A DNA stretch of 64,000 nucleotides, taken from NCBI RefSeq assembly GCF_013114835.1, contig NZ_JAAVLW010000007.1, positions 248,001-312,000 of the forward strand, in the 5' to 3' direction. The notes beneath the pieces were generated by a model that was not told the origin of the DNA, searched no databases, and was given only the letters and a program-made list of their open reading frames with translations. Made by a program: the position numbers and the translations under genes. This DNA comes from Bradyrhizobium archetypum (GTDB taxonomy: Bacteria; Pseudomonadota; Alphaproteobacteria; Rhizobiales; Xanthobacteraceae). Positions 44,236 to 52,638 of this stretch are shown here, piece after piece; position 1 is the first letter of the stretch; each line of letters begins with the position of its first letter.

Positions 44236-45053
44236 TACGATTTCGCCTTGTTGGTTGGCCAATTGTGGGTCTCGCTGGTCGCGTCGCGGCACCAGCGGTA
44301 GAATGCGTCGTACAGCGTCATGCCCGCTTCGAGCTGTTCGAGATCGTCATCGAACATGCGCGACAGGCCGAGGGAAGCAGCAAGCAGGCCGGGCGCCTCC
44401 GGCGACAGATCAAGCCTTCCAGTGTCGGCGCCGCGCACCATCGCCGCCAGCCGCAGCAAGGGCGGCGTCGCCAGGCCAAATTCCTCGACCATGACGTCGA
44501 AGGTGCAGAACTCGCCGCGGTGGCTCCAAGACACATTCTCGACATCGAAGGGGGCGGCGTTGAAGCGCTCGCCGACCGCGAGCACCTCCGCCGGCGTGAC
44601 GAACAGGAACACCGCATTCGGATCGACGAACCGGCGGATCAGCCAGGGGCAGGCGATGCGGTCGATCTTTGGCCGCGCGCGCGTGACCCAGACGGTGCGG
44701 CCATTTGCGTCACGCGCCGGCAGTTTTTCTGCGGGCACCAGCGGCAGCTTGGCCGCCTTCCAGCCTTCAAAACCGCCGTCGAGCGCCTCGGCCGCGACGT
44801 CGAGATGCCGCAGCCAGGCGGCGGTGCCCTGCGCCAGTTTCTGGCCGCGCAGGCAGACGACGATGGCCGATTGGCCGGAAAACTCTTCGCCCCAGTCGGC
44901 GGCCTGCTCATGGTTACGCCTGACCGCGCCGGGAATCAGCCGCGGGTCGGCGGCGAAATCCTCGTCGGTGCGAACGTCGATCAGGGCAGGCCTGTTCGCC
45001 GTGCCGATCAACCGGGAAAGCTTGTCGGGAGATATCGTGGTGTAGGATGACAT
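44235..45053 (-). CDS. Rhodanese-ChrB fusion protein (chromate resistance)
   Basis: A 272-residue protein. Residues 1-110 are a rhodanese domain with PALIDVRTDEDF and an active-site cysteine C67 in VVCLRGQKLAQG. Residues 118-265 match the ChrB C-terminal domain (WVTRARPKIDRIACPWLIRR, then NVSWSHRGEFCTFDVMVEEF). It is coupled to chrA. ChrB proteins are chromate-responsive factors needed for full resistance. The rhodanese domain replaces the usual ChrB N-terminus, so the DNA-binding role proposed for classical ChrB may be absent. Confidence 0.88.
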   Translation of the reverse strand: MSSYTTISPDKLSRLIGTANRPALIDVRTDEDFAADPRLIPGAVRRNHEQAADWGEEFSGQSAIVVCLRGQKLAQGTAAWLRHLDVAAEALDGGFEGWKAAKLPLVPAEKLPARDANGRTVWVTRARPKIDRIACPWLIRRFVDPNAVFLFVTPAEVLAVGERFNAAPFDVENVSWSHRGEFCTFDVMVEEFGLATPPLLRLAAMVRGADTGRLDLSPEAPGLLAASLGLSRMFDDDLEQLEAGMTLYDAFYRWCRDATSETHNWPTNKAKS

Positions 45054-45299
45054 GGCTGCGCCCTCGTCAAAAGAAACGGGACGCGATACTTGGGCATGTC
45101 GCCTCGTGGGGAGATCGCAATAATCCCCATGGCTCGAATTAACTGCCTGGCGCTTTCGCTGTCAACGGGGTCTCGCGCTCGTGCTTGCGCCCGTCCGCAT
45201 TCGGGCCTAATCTGCATTCACCGGGGACAAAGCAGGCTCCCCGTCAGACGGCCCATCGTCCAAGCTCTGCGCACACCCGACGTGTCGGGAGAAGCGCAC

Positions 45300-45986
45300 A
45301 TGGATGGTTCAGGGCCGATTTTTTATTCCATCATATCAACATTGCGCGTCGCGCTCGCCGCGGCCGTCCTGTCATGCGCTGGACTTCCGGCATCTGCGGC
45401 AGGAGAAGCCGTCATGATTGTTATCGATCGCATGACCATTGGTTCCCCGCCGGCCGGCTTCTCGTTTGCGCGAACCGGCCAGGGTCCGGAGGGCAAATGG
45501 AGCGTTGTCGCCGATCCCACGGCCAAAGCAGGCCGCGCCATCGAGCAGCAGAGCACCGACCGCACCGACTATCGCTTTCCGCTTGCTATCCATGAGAGCT
45601 TCTCGGCGAAGGATCTGATCATGCAGGTCCGCTTCAAGCCCATTGCGGGCAGGATCGACCAGGCCGGCGGCATCGTCGTGCGGCTTGCGGATGCCAACAA
45701 TTACTATGTGGCCCGCGCCAACGCGCTCGAGCACAACGTCCGCTTCTATCGGGTGGTCGCCGGCCGTCGGCAGCAGCTCGGCACGTCCAACATTCGCGTG
45801 ACCTCGAACGAATGGCACGTGCTTGCCCTGCGCGCGGAGGGCCGCCGGTTCACGGTAAGCTATGACGGAGCGGTGCTGTTTGAGGTCACGGATGATACTT
45901 TTAAGAATTCAGGCGGCGTTGCGCTGTGGACCAAGGCCGACAGCGTCACGCGCTTCGATCAGGTAACGGTCACCGCCTTGCCATGA
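45300..45986 (+). CDS. Secreted protein with concanavalin-like (DUF1080/LamG-type) domain
   Basis: A 228-residue protein with a signal peptide (ALAAAVLSCAGLPASA) and a mature jelly-roll-like beta domain. The pattern KDLIMQVRFKPI, then AGGIVVRLADANNYYVARAN, then FTVSYDGAVLFEVTD is that of sugar-binding or glycosidase-accessory domains. No catalytic residues can be named. It precedes an MFS transporter by 10 bases on the same strand, so the two are probably one unit. Confidence 0.75.
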   Translation: MDGSGPIFYSIISTLRVALAAAVLSCAGLPASAAGEAVMIVIDRMTIGSPPAGFSFARTGQGPEGKWSVVADPTAKAGRAIEQQSTDRTDYRFPLAIHESFSAKDLIMQVRFKPIAGRIDQAGGIVVRLADANNYYVARANALEHNVRFYRVVAGRRQQLGTSNIRVTSNEWHVLALRAEGRRFTVSYDGAVLFEVTDDTFKNSGGVALWTKADSVTRFDQVTVTALP

Positions 45987-45996
45987 GGATGCCGGG

Positions 45997-47226
45997 ATGA
46001 CGAGTATTGCGACCGAACCGAAGGCTTCGATCGGAAACGCGCTGATCCGGCTGCTCTATGTCGCGCGCGGCCTGCGCGGCTTCGGCGACGGTTTTGCCGT
46101 CATCATCCTGCCGGCCTACATGACGGCGCTCGGCTACGACGCCATTGCCGTCGGCGTCGTGGCGACGGCGTCGCTGCTCGGCACGGCACTGCTGACGCTG
46201 ATCACCGGCTGGATCGCGCCGCGCCATGATCTCCGGCCGCTGCTGATATCGGGCGCATGCCTGATGGCGGCCACCGGCGTTGCCTTTCCCGCCGTCGAGC
46301 ACTTCGTGCTCATCGCGCTCGTCGCATTCATCGGCACGATCAACGCGTCCGGCGGCGATCTCGGCATGCTGGTGCCGCTCGAGCACGCGGTGCTGGCACA
46401 CAACGCAACCGATGAGCGCCGCACGCAGGTATTTGCGCGTTACAGCCTGATCGGCGCGCTCTGCACCGCGGCAGGCTCGCTCGCGGCCTCGTTGCCCGAT
46501 GTCCTCGTGGCAGGCGGAGCCACGAAACTCGCCGCGTTCCGCCTGATGTTCTATGCCTATGCCGCGCTCGGCATCGCCTGCGCGGCGCTCTATCGCTACG
46601 TGCCGCATGCGCGCGGCGACGACAAGGCACAGCAGGCGCCGCTCGGGCCCTCGCGCCGCACCGTCTACAAGCTGGCGGCGCTGTTCAGCATCGATTCCTT
46701 TGCCGGCGGCTTCGTCGCGCAGTCTCTTCTGGTGCTCTGGCTGTTCGAGCGCTTCGATCTGTCATTGTCCGCAGCCGGATTATTTTTCTTCTGGTCGAGC
46801 ACGCTCAGCGCGTTCTCCTATCCGGTCGCGGCCTGGATCGCGCGGCGCATCGGCCTCGTCAACACCATGGTGTTCACGCATATTCCCTCCAGCATCTTCC
46901 TGATCCTGGCGGCGTTCGCGCCGAACCTCTATGTGGCGCTCGGGCTATTGCTGTTACGCTCGGCGCTGTCGCAGATGGACGTGCCGACCCGCACGTCCTA
47001 CGTCATGGCCGTGGTGACGCCGGCCGAGCGGCCCGCGGCCGCCAGCGTCACCGCCGTGCCGCGCAGCCTTGCGTCGGCGATCAGCCCGGCGATCTCGGGC
47101 GCGCTATTGATGACATCGTTTACGGGACTACCGCTGGTGGTCTGCGGCACGCTCAAGATCGCCTACGACCTGGCGCTCTTGTTTTCATTTCGCCACATCA
47201 AGCCGCCGGAAGAGCAGGAACGTTAG
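45997..47226 (+). CDS. MFS transporter
   Basis: A 409-residue protein with 12 predicted membrane segments and the cytoplasmic loop ITGWIAPRHDLRPLL in the place of MFS motif A. A second-half motif reads AAWIARRIGLVNTMVF. The substrate is unknown. It is co-directional with the preceding secreted protein, 10 bases apart. Confidence 0.85.
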   Translation: MTSIATEPKASIGNALIRLLYVARGLRGFGDGFAVIILPAYMTALGYDAIAVGVVATASLLGTALLTLITGWIAPRHDLRPLLISGACLMAATGVAFPAVEHFVLIALVAFIGTINASGGDLGMLVPLEHAVLAHNATDERRTQVFARYSLIGALCTAAGSLAASLPDVLVAGGATKLAAFRLMFYAYAALGIACAALYRYVPHARGDDKAQQAPLGPSRRTVYKLAALFSIDSFAGGFVAQSLLVLWLFERFDLSLSAAGLFFFWSSTLSAFSYPVAAWIARRIGLVNTMVFTHIPSSIFLILAAFAPNLYVALGLLLLRSALSQMDVPTRTSYVMAVVTPAERPAAASVTAVPRSLASAISPAISGALLMTSFTGLPLVVCGTLKIAYDLALLFSFRHIKPPEEQER

Positions 47227-47275
47227 CGCGTCGCGCGAGGTGGCGATCCGTTTGCCTTATCGTCGCGCCAAGCGA

Positions 47276-47530
47276 TTACCAGGGCGATCGCCGTCCGTCG
47301 GGGAGGGGGTCCATCACGCGTCGCTCGTCGCGCTCATGCGACCATTGCGCCAGCTTGATCTCCGGGGTGTCGGGCGTGTCGCTCCCTTCCGAGTGAAAGG
47401 CCAGCTTCTGGCTTGCCTGCACCTGGTATTTGGCCGCCTGAGCCAGCCAATACCATTTCTTGTCGGGTTCGCTGAGCGCGCGTTGCCGGCACTCGGCTTC
47501 CAATTCACGTAAGCGGATCGCTTCCTTCAT
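47276..47530 (-). CDS. Small hypothetical protein
   Basis: An 84-residue soluble protein beginning MKEAIRLRELEAECRQRA, helical and rich in Glu, Arg and Ala, followed by KKWYWLAQAAKYQVQASQ. The pattern resembles other short Bradyrhizobium proteins of unknown function that carry an RxxExECR-type helix. It converges on the MFS gene. Confidence 0.6.
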   Translation of the reverse strand: MKEAIRLRELEAECRQRALSEPDKKWYWLAQAAKYQVQASQKLAFHSEGSDTPDTPEIKLAQWSHERDERRVMDPLPDGRRSPW

Positions 47531-47866
47531 AGCCAATTCCAGAGCCTTAAGGCTCCCATCGGAGCCCCGAAATCACCAGAACCTGGGTCCCGGTAGCTTC
47601 TCATGGCAAAAACTTCTTGACGTCGTCCTATGTCGTTTCGGGACAATTGAGTGAAATTTGCCAAGGGATTGACGCGTAATTGGCCGATATGGCGCAGCCG
47701 CAATCCAGGCCGCTCGGCGAGCCTGAGGCGTCCCGCACCTCAAGCCGGAAGCACACGCGCAAGCTGCACATTGTCGGTCGCTCTGCTGACACTTGCCGCC
47801 ATTTGCGCTGGCATCGCGCATGGCGCATCCTGCAATCATTATGGCAGACGAGAGCACGCAAACGCG
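47531..47866. other. Intergenic region upstream of the DMT transporter
   Basis: These 336 bases have open frames that run into the transporter gene but no conserved residues. The TTGACG at 47615 could be part of a promoter. Nothing else is recognisable. Confidence 0.4.
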
Positions 47867-48790
47867 ATGGGGGCAGCATTGGGCGAGTGGGTTGGCGTCG
47901 CGATCGCGCTCGTCTCGAGCTGCCTCGGCGGCAGCGCGGCGGCGATCACGCGCTACCTCGCCGGCAATACCGATCCGATCACGCTCGCCATCCTGCGCTG
48001 CGGCATCGGCTTTTGCTGTGTGCTGCCTGCCGCGCTGCTGCTGAAGGCACGATGGCCGCAGCGGGCCGACTGGGCCGCCGTCGCCGCACTCGGCTTCGCT
48101 TTCTTCGGCGTGTTCTTCGTCCTCTACAACATTGCGATGTCGTACACGACCGCGGCGCGCGCCTCGCTCGCGCTGGCAACACTGCCGCTGCACACGATGA
48201 TGGTGGTCGGCGCGCTGCTCGGCATCGAGCCGCTGACGAAACGGAAATCGATCGGGGTCTGCGTTGCCGTGCTCGGCGTCATCGCCGCGCTCGCAACCGG
48301 ATTGTCGGCCGCGCCGCCGGGCGCGTGGCGCGGCGAATTGATCATGACCGGCGCGGTGCTCTGCATGGCGTTCTACAATGTCTGGTCCCGGCCGTTCATC
48401 CGGCGCTCCAGCGCGCTTGGCTTCCTCACGCTCGGCATGGGGACGGGCGCTGCGGCGCTGATCCTGGTGGGGTCATTGACCGGCAGTGTCACCGCCTTAG
48501 GTCAGTTCGGGACGCCGCAATGGATCGCAGGCCTTTATCTCGGCGTCGCCGGTGGCGCGCTCGCCTTCATCCTGTGGGTGCTGGCACTGGAGCGGGCGTC
48601 GCCGACGCGGGTCGCCAACACCATGACCGTCAATCCGGTTGCCGCGGCGCTGCGTGCCACCCAGCTCGTCGGCGAGCCGATCACGCCCAACCTCGTGGTC
48701 GGGCTGGTCGCCGTGTTTGCGGCATATGGATCGCAACGTCGGAGATCAAAAATCCGTAGTCGCGATGATTTTCGAGAGGTCGTGAGCTAG
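47867..48790 (+). CDS. DMT superfamily transporter (EamA), C-terminus frameshifted
   Basis: A 307-residue protein with ten membrane segments in two EamA repeats. The final helix reads VVGLVAVFA and then leaves the family pattern for YGSQRRRSKIRSRD. One base out of frame the sequence would continue GIWIATSEIKNP and stop at 48757-48759, the normal EamA ending, so a single G appears to be missing near 48721. The start MGAALGEWVGVAIALVSS at 47867 is the usual N-terminus. The substrate is unknown; the lost helix end may impair function. Confidence 0.8.
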   Translation: MGAALGEWVGVAIALVSSCLGGSAAAITRYLAGNTDPITLAILRCGIGFCCVLPAALLLKARWPQRADWAAVAALGFAFFGVFFVLYNIAMSYTTAARASLALATLPLHTMMVVGALLGIEPLTKRKSIGVCVAVLGVIAALATGLSAAPPGAWRGELIMTGAVLCMAFYNVWSRPFIRRSSALGFLTLGMGTGAAALILVGSLTGSVTALGQFGTPQWIAGLYLGVAGGALAFILWVLALERASPTRVANTMTVNPVAAALRATQLVGEPITPNLVVGLVAVFAAYGSQRRRSKIRSRDDFREVVS

Positions 48791-48841
48791 GATTTGATCC
48801 GCCAGGCTCGAGAGCCGGAACTATCGCCAGGGGAGACGAAC

Positions 48842-49672
48842 GTGAAGCGAGCAATCAGCCTTGCCACAGTGTTGTTGTCTGCCGCGCTTTCGGTCGATAT
48901 CGGCCACGCGCAAACGGGTCGTCCGGGCGTCGAGAAGCTTTACATTCTCAATTGCGGCGAGGGCGTCGCCGGCGATATCTCGCGCTGGTCACCGGGCGTC
49001 AACGAGGGCAAGTCGATGGACTTTGTCGACAATTGCTACTTGATCAGGCACGCGCAGGGCTGGTTCCTGTGGGATACGGGAATCGCGGATGCAGTCGCGG
49101 CGATGCCGGCTGGCCTCGCGCCTGCCGATCCGAAGGCGACGCACTGGCGCCGGCCGAAGACGCTCGCCGCCCAGCTCGATGAGCTCGGCGTCAAGCCCGC
49201 TGATCTCAAGGGCATGGCGGTGTCCCACACGCACCCCGATCATGTCGGCAATGTCGAAATGTTTCCGGCCACAATGCTGTATGTCCAGAAAGCCGAATAT
49301 GAGTGGCCCGCCGCCAATAACCAGCCGCGATTCAAGCCCGAGCACCCCGTCACAAAGCTGGAGGGCGACCACGACGTGTTCGGCGACGGCAGCGTCACCA
49401 TTCTTTCCACGCCCGGGCATACGCCCGGCCATCAATCATTGCTGGTGAAGCTCCCCAAGACAGGTGCCGTCATTCTGTCCGGCGATGCGGTCCATTTCAA
49501 AGCCAATTGGGACAATCGCGGCGTTCCCAGCATGAATGTCAACAAGGATCAAACGCTGGCCTCGATGCAGAAACTCTCCGAAATGCTGACCAGGGAAAAA
49601 GCGCAATTGTGGATCAACCACGACAAGGCGCAACGCGATACTCTGAAGATGTCGCCCATGTTCTACGATTGA
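48842..49672 (+). CDS. Secreted metallo-beta-lactamase-fold hydrolase (N-acyl homoserine lactonase-like)
   Basis: A 276-residue precursor with a signal peptide ending GHAQ near residue 24. The metal site is complete: HTHPDH (SHTHPDH, residues 129-134), STPGHTPGHQ near 210, LSGDAVHF near 230, and NHDKAQ near the C-terminus. The N-terminal YILNCGEG plus FLWDTG layout resembles AHL lactonases of the AttM/AiiB group, which are cytoplasmic, whereas this one is exported. Start is GTG at 48842 with GGGGAGACG before it. Quorum quenching is possible but unproven. Confidence 0.8.
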   Translation: MKRAISLATVLLSAALSVDIGHAQTGRPGVEKLYILNCGEGVAGDISRWSPGVNEGKSMDFVDNCYLIRHAQGWFLWDTGIADAVAAMPAGLAPADPKATHWRRPKTLAAQLDELGVKPADLKGMAVSHTHPDHVGNVEMFPATMLYVQKAEYEWPAANNQPRFKPEHPVTKLEGDHDVFGDGSVTILSTPGHTPGHQSLLVKLPKTGAVILSGDAVHFKANWDNRGVPSMNVNKDQTLASMQKLSEMLTREKAQLWINHDKAQRDTLKMSPMFYD

Positions 49673-49763
49673 GTAGGTTTGATTGACGGCGCCGGATTAT
49701 GCGGCATTTCTGATGTCCTTCACTAGCAGCATCATGCTCCGGGGGGTGAGCCGGCATCCTGCC

Positions 49764-50921
49764 TCACGGCTTCGGTGATACCTTACCCAGCAGGAACAGC
49801 GCCGCGAGGGCCGCGAGGCTGAGCGCGGAGGAGACGATCAGCACCCGCGCGCCCATCGCCTCGATCAGCAGACCGAACAGCAGCGGCGCGGCGGCCTGCG
49901 CCATCCGCGCCGGGGCCCCGATGATGCCGAGACGGTAGCCGTAATTCTCCGGCCCGAAGATCGCGAGCGGCAGCGTGCCGCGGGCGATGGTCAGGATGCC
50001 GTTGCCGGAGCCGTAGAAGATCGCGAACACGCTGGCCGCGCCGCCGCCCACCAAGCCGAGGATGGCGGCGCCGATCGGGTGCGTGATGCAGGCCAGACGG
50101 GTCGAGACCAGCGGATGGTAGCGGCTGAGAAAGCTCGCCTCGAATATCCGCCCGGCCACCTGCGCAGGCCCCATCAACGCGCCGGCTAGCACCGCCTGCG
50201 TGGTGGTTGCGCCGGCGGCCTCCATCAGACGCGGTAGATGCGCCGCCATTGCGCCGGTGACGGTCCACGCAGCGGCGAACACGAAGGCCAGCAGGATCAT
50301 GGTGCGATCGATCGGGATGTGCGGCTTGACCGCCGCGGCTACCGCTGCCCTGGCGCCTTTGACCGCCGGCAGCATCAACAGATTGATCGGCAGCCCGATC
50401 AGGATATGCGCCGCCGCCCAGGCGAAGCAGGTGTTGCGCCAGCCGATCGTCTCCAGCCCCCAGGCGGACAGCGGCCAGCCGACGGTCGAGGCAAACCCGG
50501 CGAGCAGCGTGATCCCGGTAATCGAGCGCCGCGCGGCCTCGCCATAGATCCGCCCGAGCGCGGCGAAGGCGGCGTCGTAGAGGCCCGCGCCCATGCCGAC
50601 GCCGAGCAGTAGCCAGGCGATCACCAGCACGGGAATGGACGTGCTAAAGCCGAGCAGCACCAATCCCGCCGCCAGCACCAGATTGGACATCGACAGCACG
50701 GACCGGCCGCCGACGAGATCGATCCGCCGTCCGACACGTGGGCCTATCAATGCCGAAAGCACCAACGAGGCGGAGAAAGCTGTAAATATCCAGTTCGAGG
50801 ATACGCCGAGATCGCGTCCGATGGGATCGGCGAGGATCGCGGGCAGGTAGTAGCTCGAAGCCCAAGCCAGGGTTTGGGTGGTGCCGAGCGCGAGAATGAT
50901 CGGAAGCTGCCGGCCGCTCAT
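49764..50921 (-). CDS. MFS transporter divergent from the ars operon
   Basis: A 385-residue protein with 12 predicted membrane segments; the motif A region reads GPRVGRRIDLVGGRSVL. It is transcribed away from arsR, with 146 bases between start codons. MFS exporters of trivalent arsenicals (ArsK type) are known in rhizobia-like bacteria, so a role in arsenic or antimony export is plausible from position, not from any diagnostic residue. Confidence 0.85.
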   Translation of the reverse strand: MSGRQLPIILALGTTQTLAWASSYYLPAILADPIGRDLGVSSNWIFTAFSASLVLSALIGPRVGRRIDLVGGRSVLSMSNLVLAAGLVLLGFSTSIPVLVIAWLLLGVGMGAGLYDAAFAALGRIYGEAARRSITGITLLAGFASTVGWPLSAWGLETIGWRNTCFAWAAAHILIGLPINLLMLPAVKGARAAVAAAVKPHIPIDRTMILLAFVFAAAWTVTGAMAAHLPRLMEAAGATTTQAVLAGALMGPAQVAGRIFEASFLSRYHPLVSTRLACITHPIGAAILGLVGGGAASVFAIFYGSGNGILTIARGTLPLAIFGPENYGYRLGIIGAPARMAQAAAPLLFGLLIEAMGARVLIVSSALSLAALAALFLLGKVSPKP

Positions 50922-51039
50922 GGCTTATGCGCCATCTTGATTCTTGTTGGCGTCGTCCGCATTCCGGTTTACCCCGTTTATCTTTCGGCGATCCATCGAA
51001 TAGGGAGGATTCGAGATCAGCGCAATTTTGCTTGATTGT

Positions 51040-51075
51040 GGTTCCATATATCTATATATCCGGATATATGGAACC
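51040..51075. promoter_or_regulatory. ArsR operator: nested palindromes over the arsR start codon
   Basis: GGTTCCATATAT (51040-51051) and ATATATGGAACC (51064-51075) are exact 12-base inverted repeats. Within them ATATATCCGGATATAT (51054-51069) is a perfect 16-base palindrome. The right arm covers the arsR ATG at 51068. ArsR repressors bind ATA-rich dyads of this kind. Both the arsR operon and the divergent MFS gene could be controlled from here. Confidence 0.75.
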
Positions 51076-51421
51076 TGAACAAGCCATACTCGCCCTTGCC
51101 GCGCTCGCCCAGTCAACCCGGATGAGCGTCTTCAAGCTGCTGGTGGCGCACGAGCCGGACGGACTTGCTGCCGGTGACGTCGCAAAGCTCCTTGCCGTGC
51201 CGCAGAACACAATGTCGGCGCACCTTGCGATACTTGCGCGCGCGGATTTGGTGATGAGCGAACGAAGAAGCCGCTCGATTATCTACCGCGCGAATTTGGC
51301 GGCACTTCAAAGCCTGACCTCGTTCCTGGTCGAGGATTGTTGCGGCGGTCGCGCTGATCTCTGCGCGCCCGTCACCTTGTGCAAGCCTGAACGCAGCAAG
51401 CGCGCCAAAGTCAGGGTCTGA
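51068..51421 (+). CDS. arsR: ArsR family arsenic-responsive repressor
   Basis: A 117-residue winged helix-turn-helix repressor; the recognition region is GDVAKLLAVPQNTMSAHLAIL. It lacks the ELCVC metal site of E. coli ArsR but has C91, C92, C99 and C105 near the C-terminus (EDCCGGRADLC), like the As(III) site of the Acidithiobacillus-type ArsR. Arsenite or antimonite binding should release it from the operator. The ATG at 51068 lies inside the operator palindrome, leaving little room for a conventional leader and ribosome binding site. Confidence 0.9.
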   Translation: MEPEQAILALAALAQSTRMSVFKLLVAHEPDGLAAGDVAKLLAVPQNTMSAHLAILARADLVMSERRSRSIIYRANLAALQSLTSFLVEDCCGGRADLCAPVTLCKPERSKRAKVRV

Positions 51422-51433
51422 AAGGAGAACGTC

Positions 51434-51910
51434 ATGAAGCGACTTCACATTCATATGGCCGTCGACGACCTTCCGCGATCGATCGGCTTCTATGCTGCGC
51501 TGTTCGACGCCGAACCCGCGGTGGTCAAGTCCGACTACGCCAAGTGGATGCTCGAAGATCCCCGGGTGAATTTTGCCATCTCGACACGTGGCAAGCAGAT
51601 CGGCCTCGATCATCTCGGAATTCAGGTCGAGAGCTCCGCAGAGCTGCAGGAAGTCTATGCCCGGCTTCACAGGGCCAGCGGCGACATCATTGAGCAAGGA
51701 GCAACCGTTTGCTGCTATGCCAAGTCCGAAAAATCATGGATCGACGACCCCGCGGGCGTCGCGTGGGAAACCTTCCTCACGACCGGTGAGAGCACCGATT
51801 ACGGCGATGGCAGCGGTGAACGAGGCGCCCGCGTGGCGCATCAGAAGCCGAGCGCGTGCTGCGTTCCCGAGGTCGCGGACACTTCCGCTTCCTCCTGCTG
51901 CAACTCGTAG
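51434..51910 (+). CDS. arsI: ArsI/CadI family metalloenzyme (vicinal oxygen chelate fold)
   Basis: A 158-residue protein starting MKRLHIHMAVDDLPRSIGFY. The VOC metal ligands are likely H5 or H7, H60 in IGLDHLGIQVE and E112 in WETFLT; the vicinal pair C93-C94 (TVCCYAKSEKSW) matches the As(III)-binding cysteines of ArsI, which cleaves the carbon-arsenic bond of trivalent organoarsenicals. The tail adds CC and CC-N pairs (ACCVPEV, SSCCNS). CadI relatives have no proven C-As lyase activity, so the enzymatic call is an inference. AAAGGAGAACGTC precedes the ATG. Confidence 0.8.
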   Translation: MKRLHIHMAVDDLPRSIGFYAALFDAEPAVVKSDYAKWMLEDPRVNFAISTRGKQIGLDHLGIQVESSAELQEVYARLHRASGDIIEQGATVCCYAKSEKSWIDDPAGVAWETFLTTGESTDYGDGSGERGARVAHQKPSACCVPEVADTSASSCCNS

Positions 51911-51948
51911 GGGGTGCGTTGGATGTCCGACCTGCGAAACGCCAGCTA

Positions 51949-52638
51949 ATGTCCGAATTCAATCTGCCGCGCCGGCTCGCCGCCGAAGCGCTTGGCGCCG
52001 CGCTATTGGTCGCGACCGTGGTCGGCTCCGGCATCATGGCCGAGACCTTGACCAAAGACGTCGCGCTGGCGTTGCTCGGGAATACGCTGCCGACCGGCGC
52101 GATCCTGGTCGTCCTCATTACCATTCTCGGCCCGATTTCGGGGGCGCATTTCAATCCTGCGGTATCGCTGGTGTTTGCACTGAAGCGCGAACTCGTGCCA
52201 CGCGAGGCGCTGCTCTATATCGTTGCGCAGATTGCTGGCGGAGTTGCCGGGACCATGATCGCTCATGCGATGTTCGCGCTGCCCTTGATCGATGCCTCGC
52301 TGAAAATGCGGACCGGCGGCGCACAATGGTTCGCCGAAGGCATCGCCGCCTTTGGGCTAGTGGCGACCATTTTGGGCGGCATCAGGTTCAACGTCGTTGC
52401 CGTGCCGTGGCTGGTCGGGCTCTACATCACGGCCGCCTACTGGTTCACTGCGTCCACCTCGTTCGCCAATCCCGCGGTTGCCATTGCCCGCTCGATGACC
52501 AATACGTTTTCGGGCATTCGCCCTGCAGACCTGCCGGGCTTCATCGTGGCCGAAACAGGCGGAGCGCTCGTCGCGCTGCTGGTCATGGGCTGGCTGCTTG
52601 GTGGGGCGGGCAAAACGACGAAGGAGGCGCAGCCATGA
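51949..52638 (+). CDS. aqpS: Aquaglyceroporin AqpS (arsenical channel)
   Basis: A 229-residue six-helix MIP channel with NPA boxes at 69-71 (GAHFNPAVS) and 174-176 (SFANPAVAI). The arginine that normally follows the second NPA is V177, and T49 lines the other side. I recall these same two residues from the Sinorhizobium meliloti AqpS, whose pore passes arsenite and methylarsenicals. In ars operons the channel lets As(III) made by ArsC leave down its gradient. It overlaps arsC by four bases. An upstream extension of 31 codons lies inside arsI. Confidence 0.9.
   Translation: MSEFNLPRRLAAEALGAALLVATVVGSGIMAETLTKDVALALLGNTLPTGAILVVLITILGPISGAHFNPAVSLVFALKRELVPREALLYIVAQIAGGVAGTMIAHAMFALPLIDASLKMRTGGAQWFAEGIAAFGLVATILGGIRFNVVAVPWLVGLYITAAYWFTASTSFANPAVAIARSMTNTFSGIRPADLPGFIVAETGGALVALLVMGWLLGGAGKTTKEAQP

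Noticed and set aside
47680..48759. A 359-codon frame overlapping the EamA gene
   Set aside because: Only its last 14 codons resemble protein (the shifted EamA ending). The rest is an alternative frame of the transporter.
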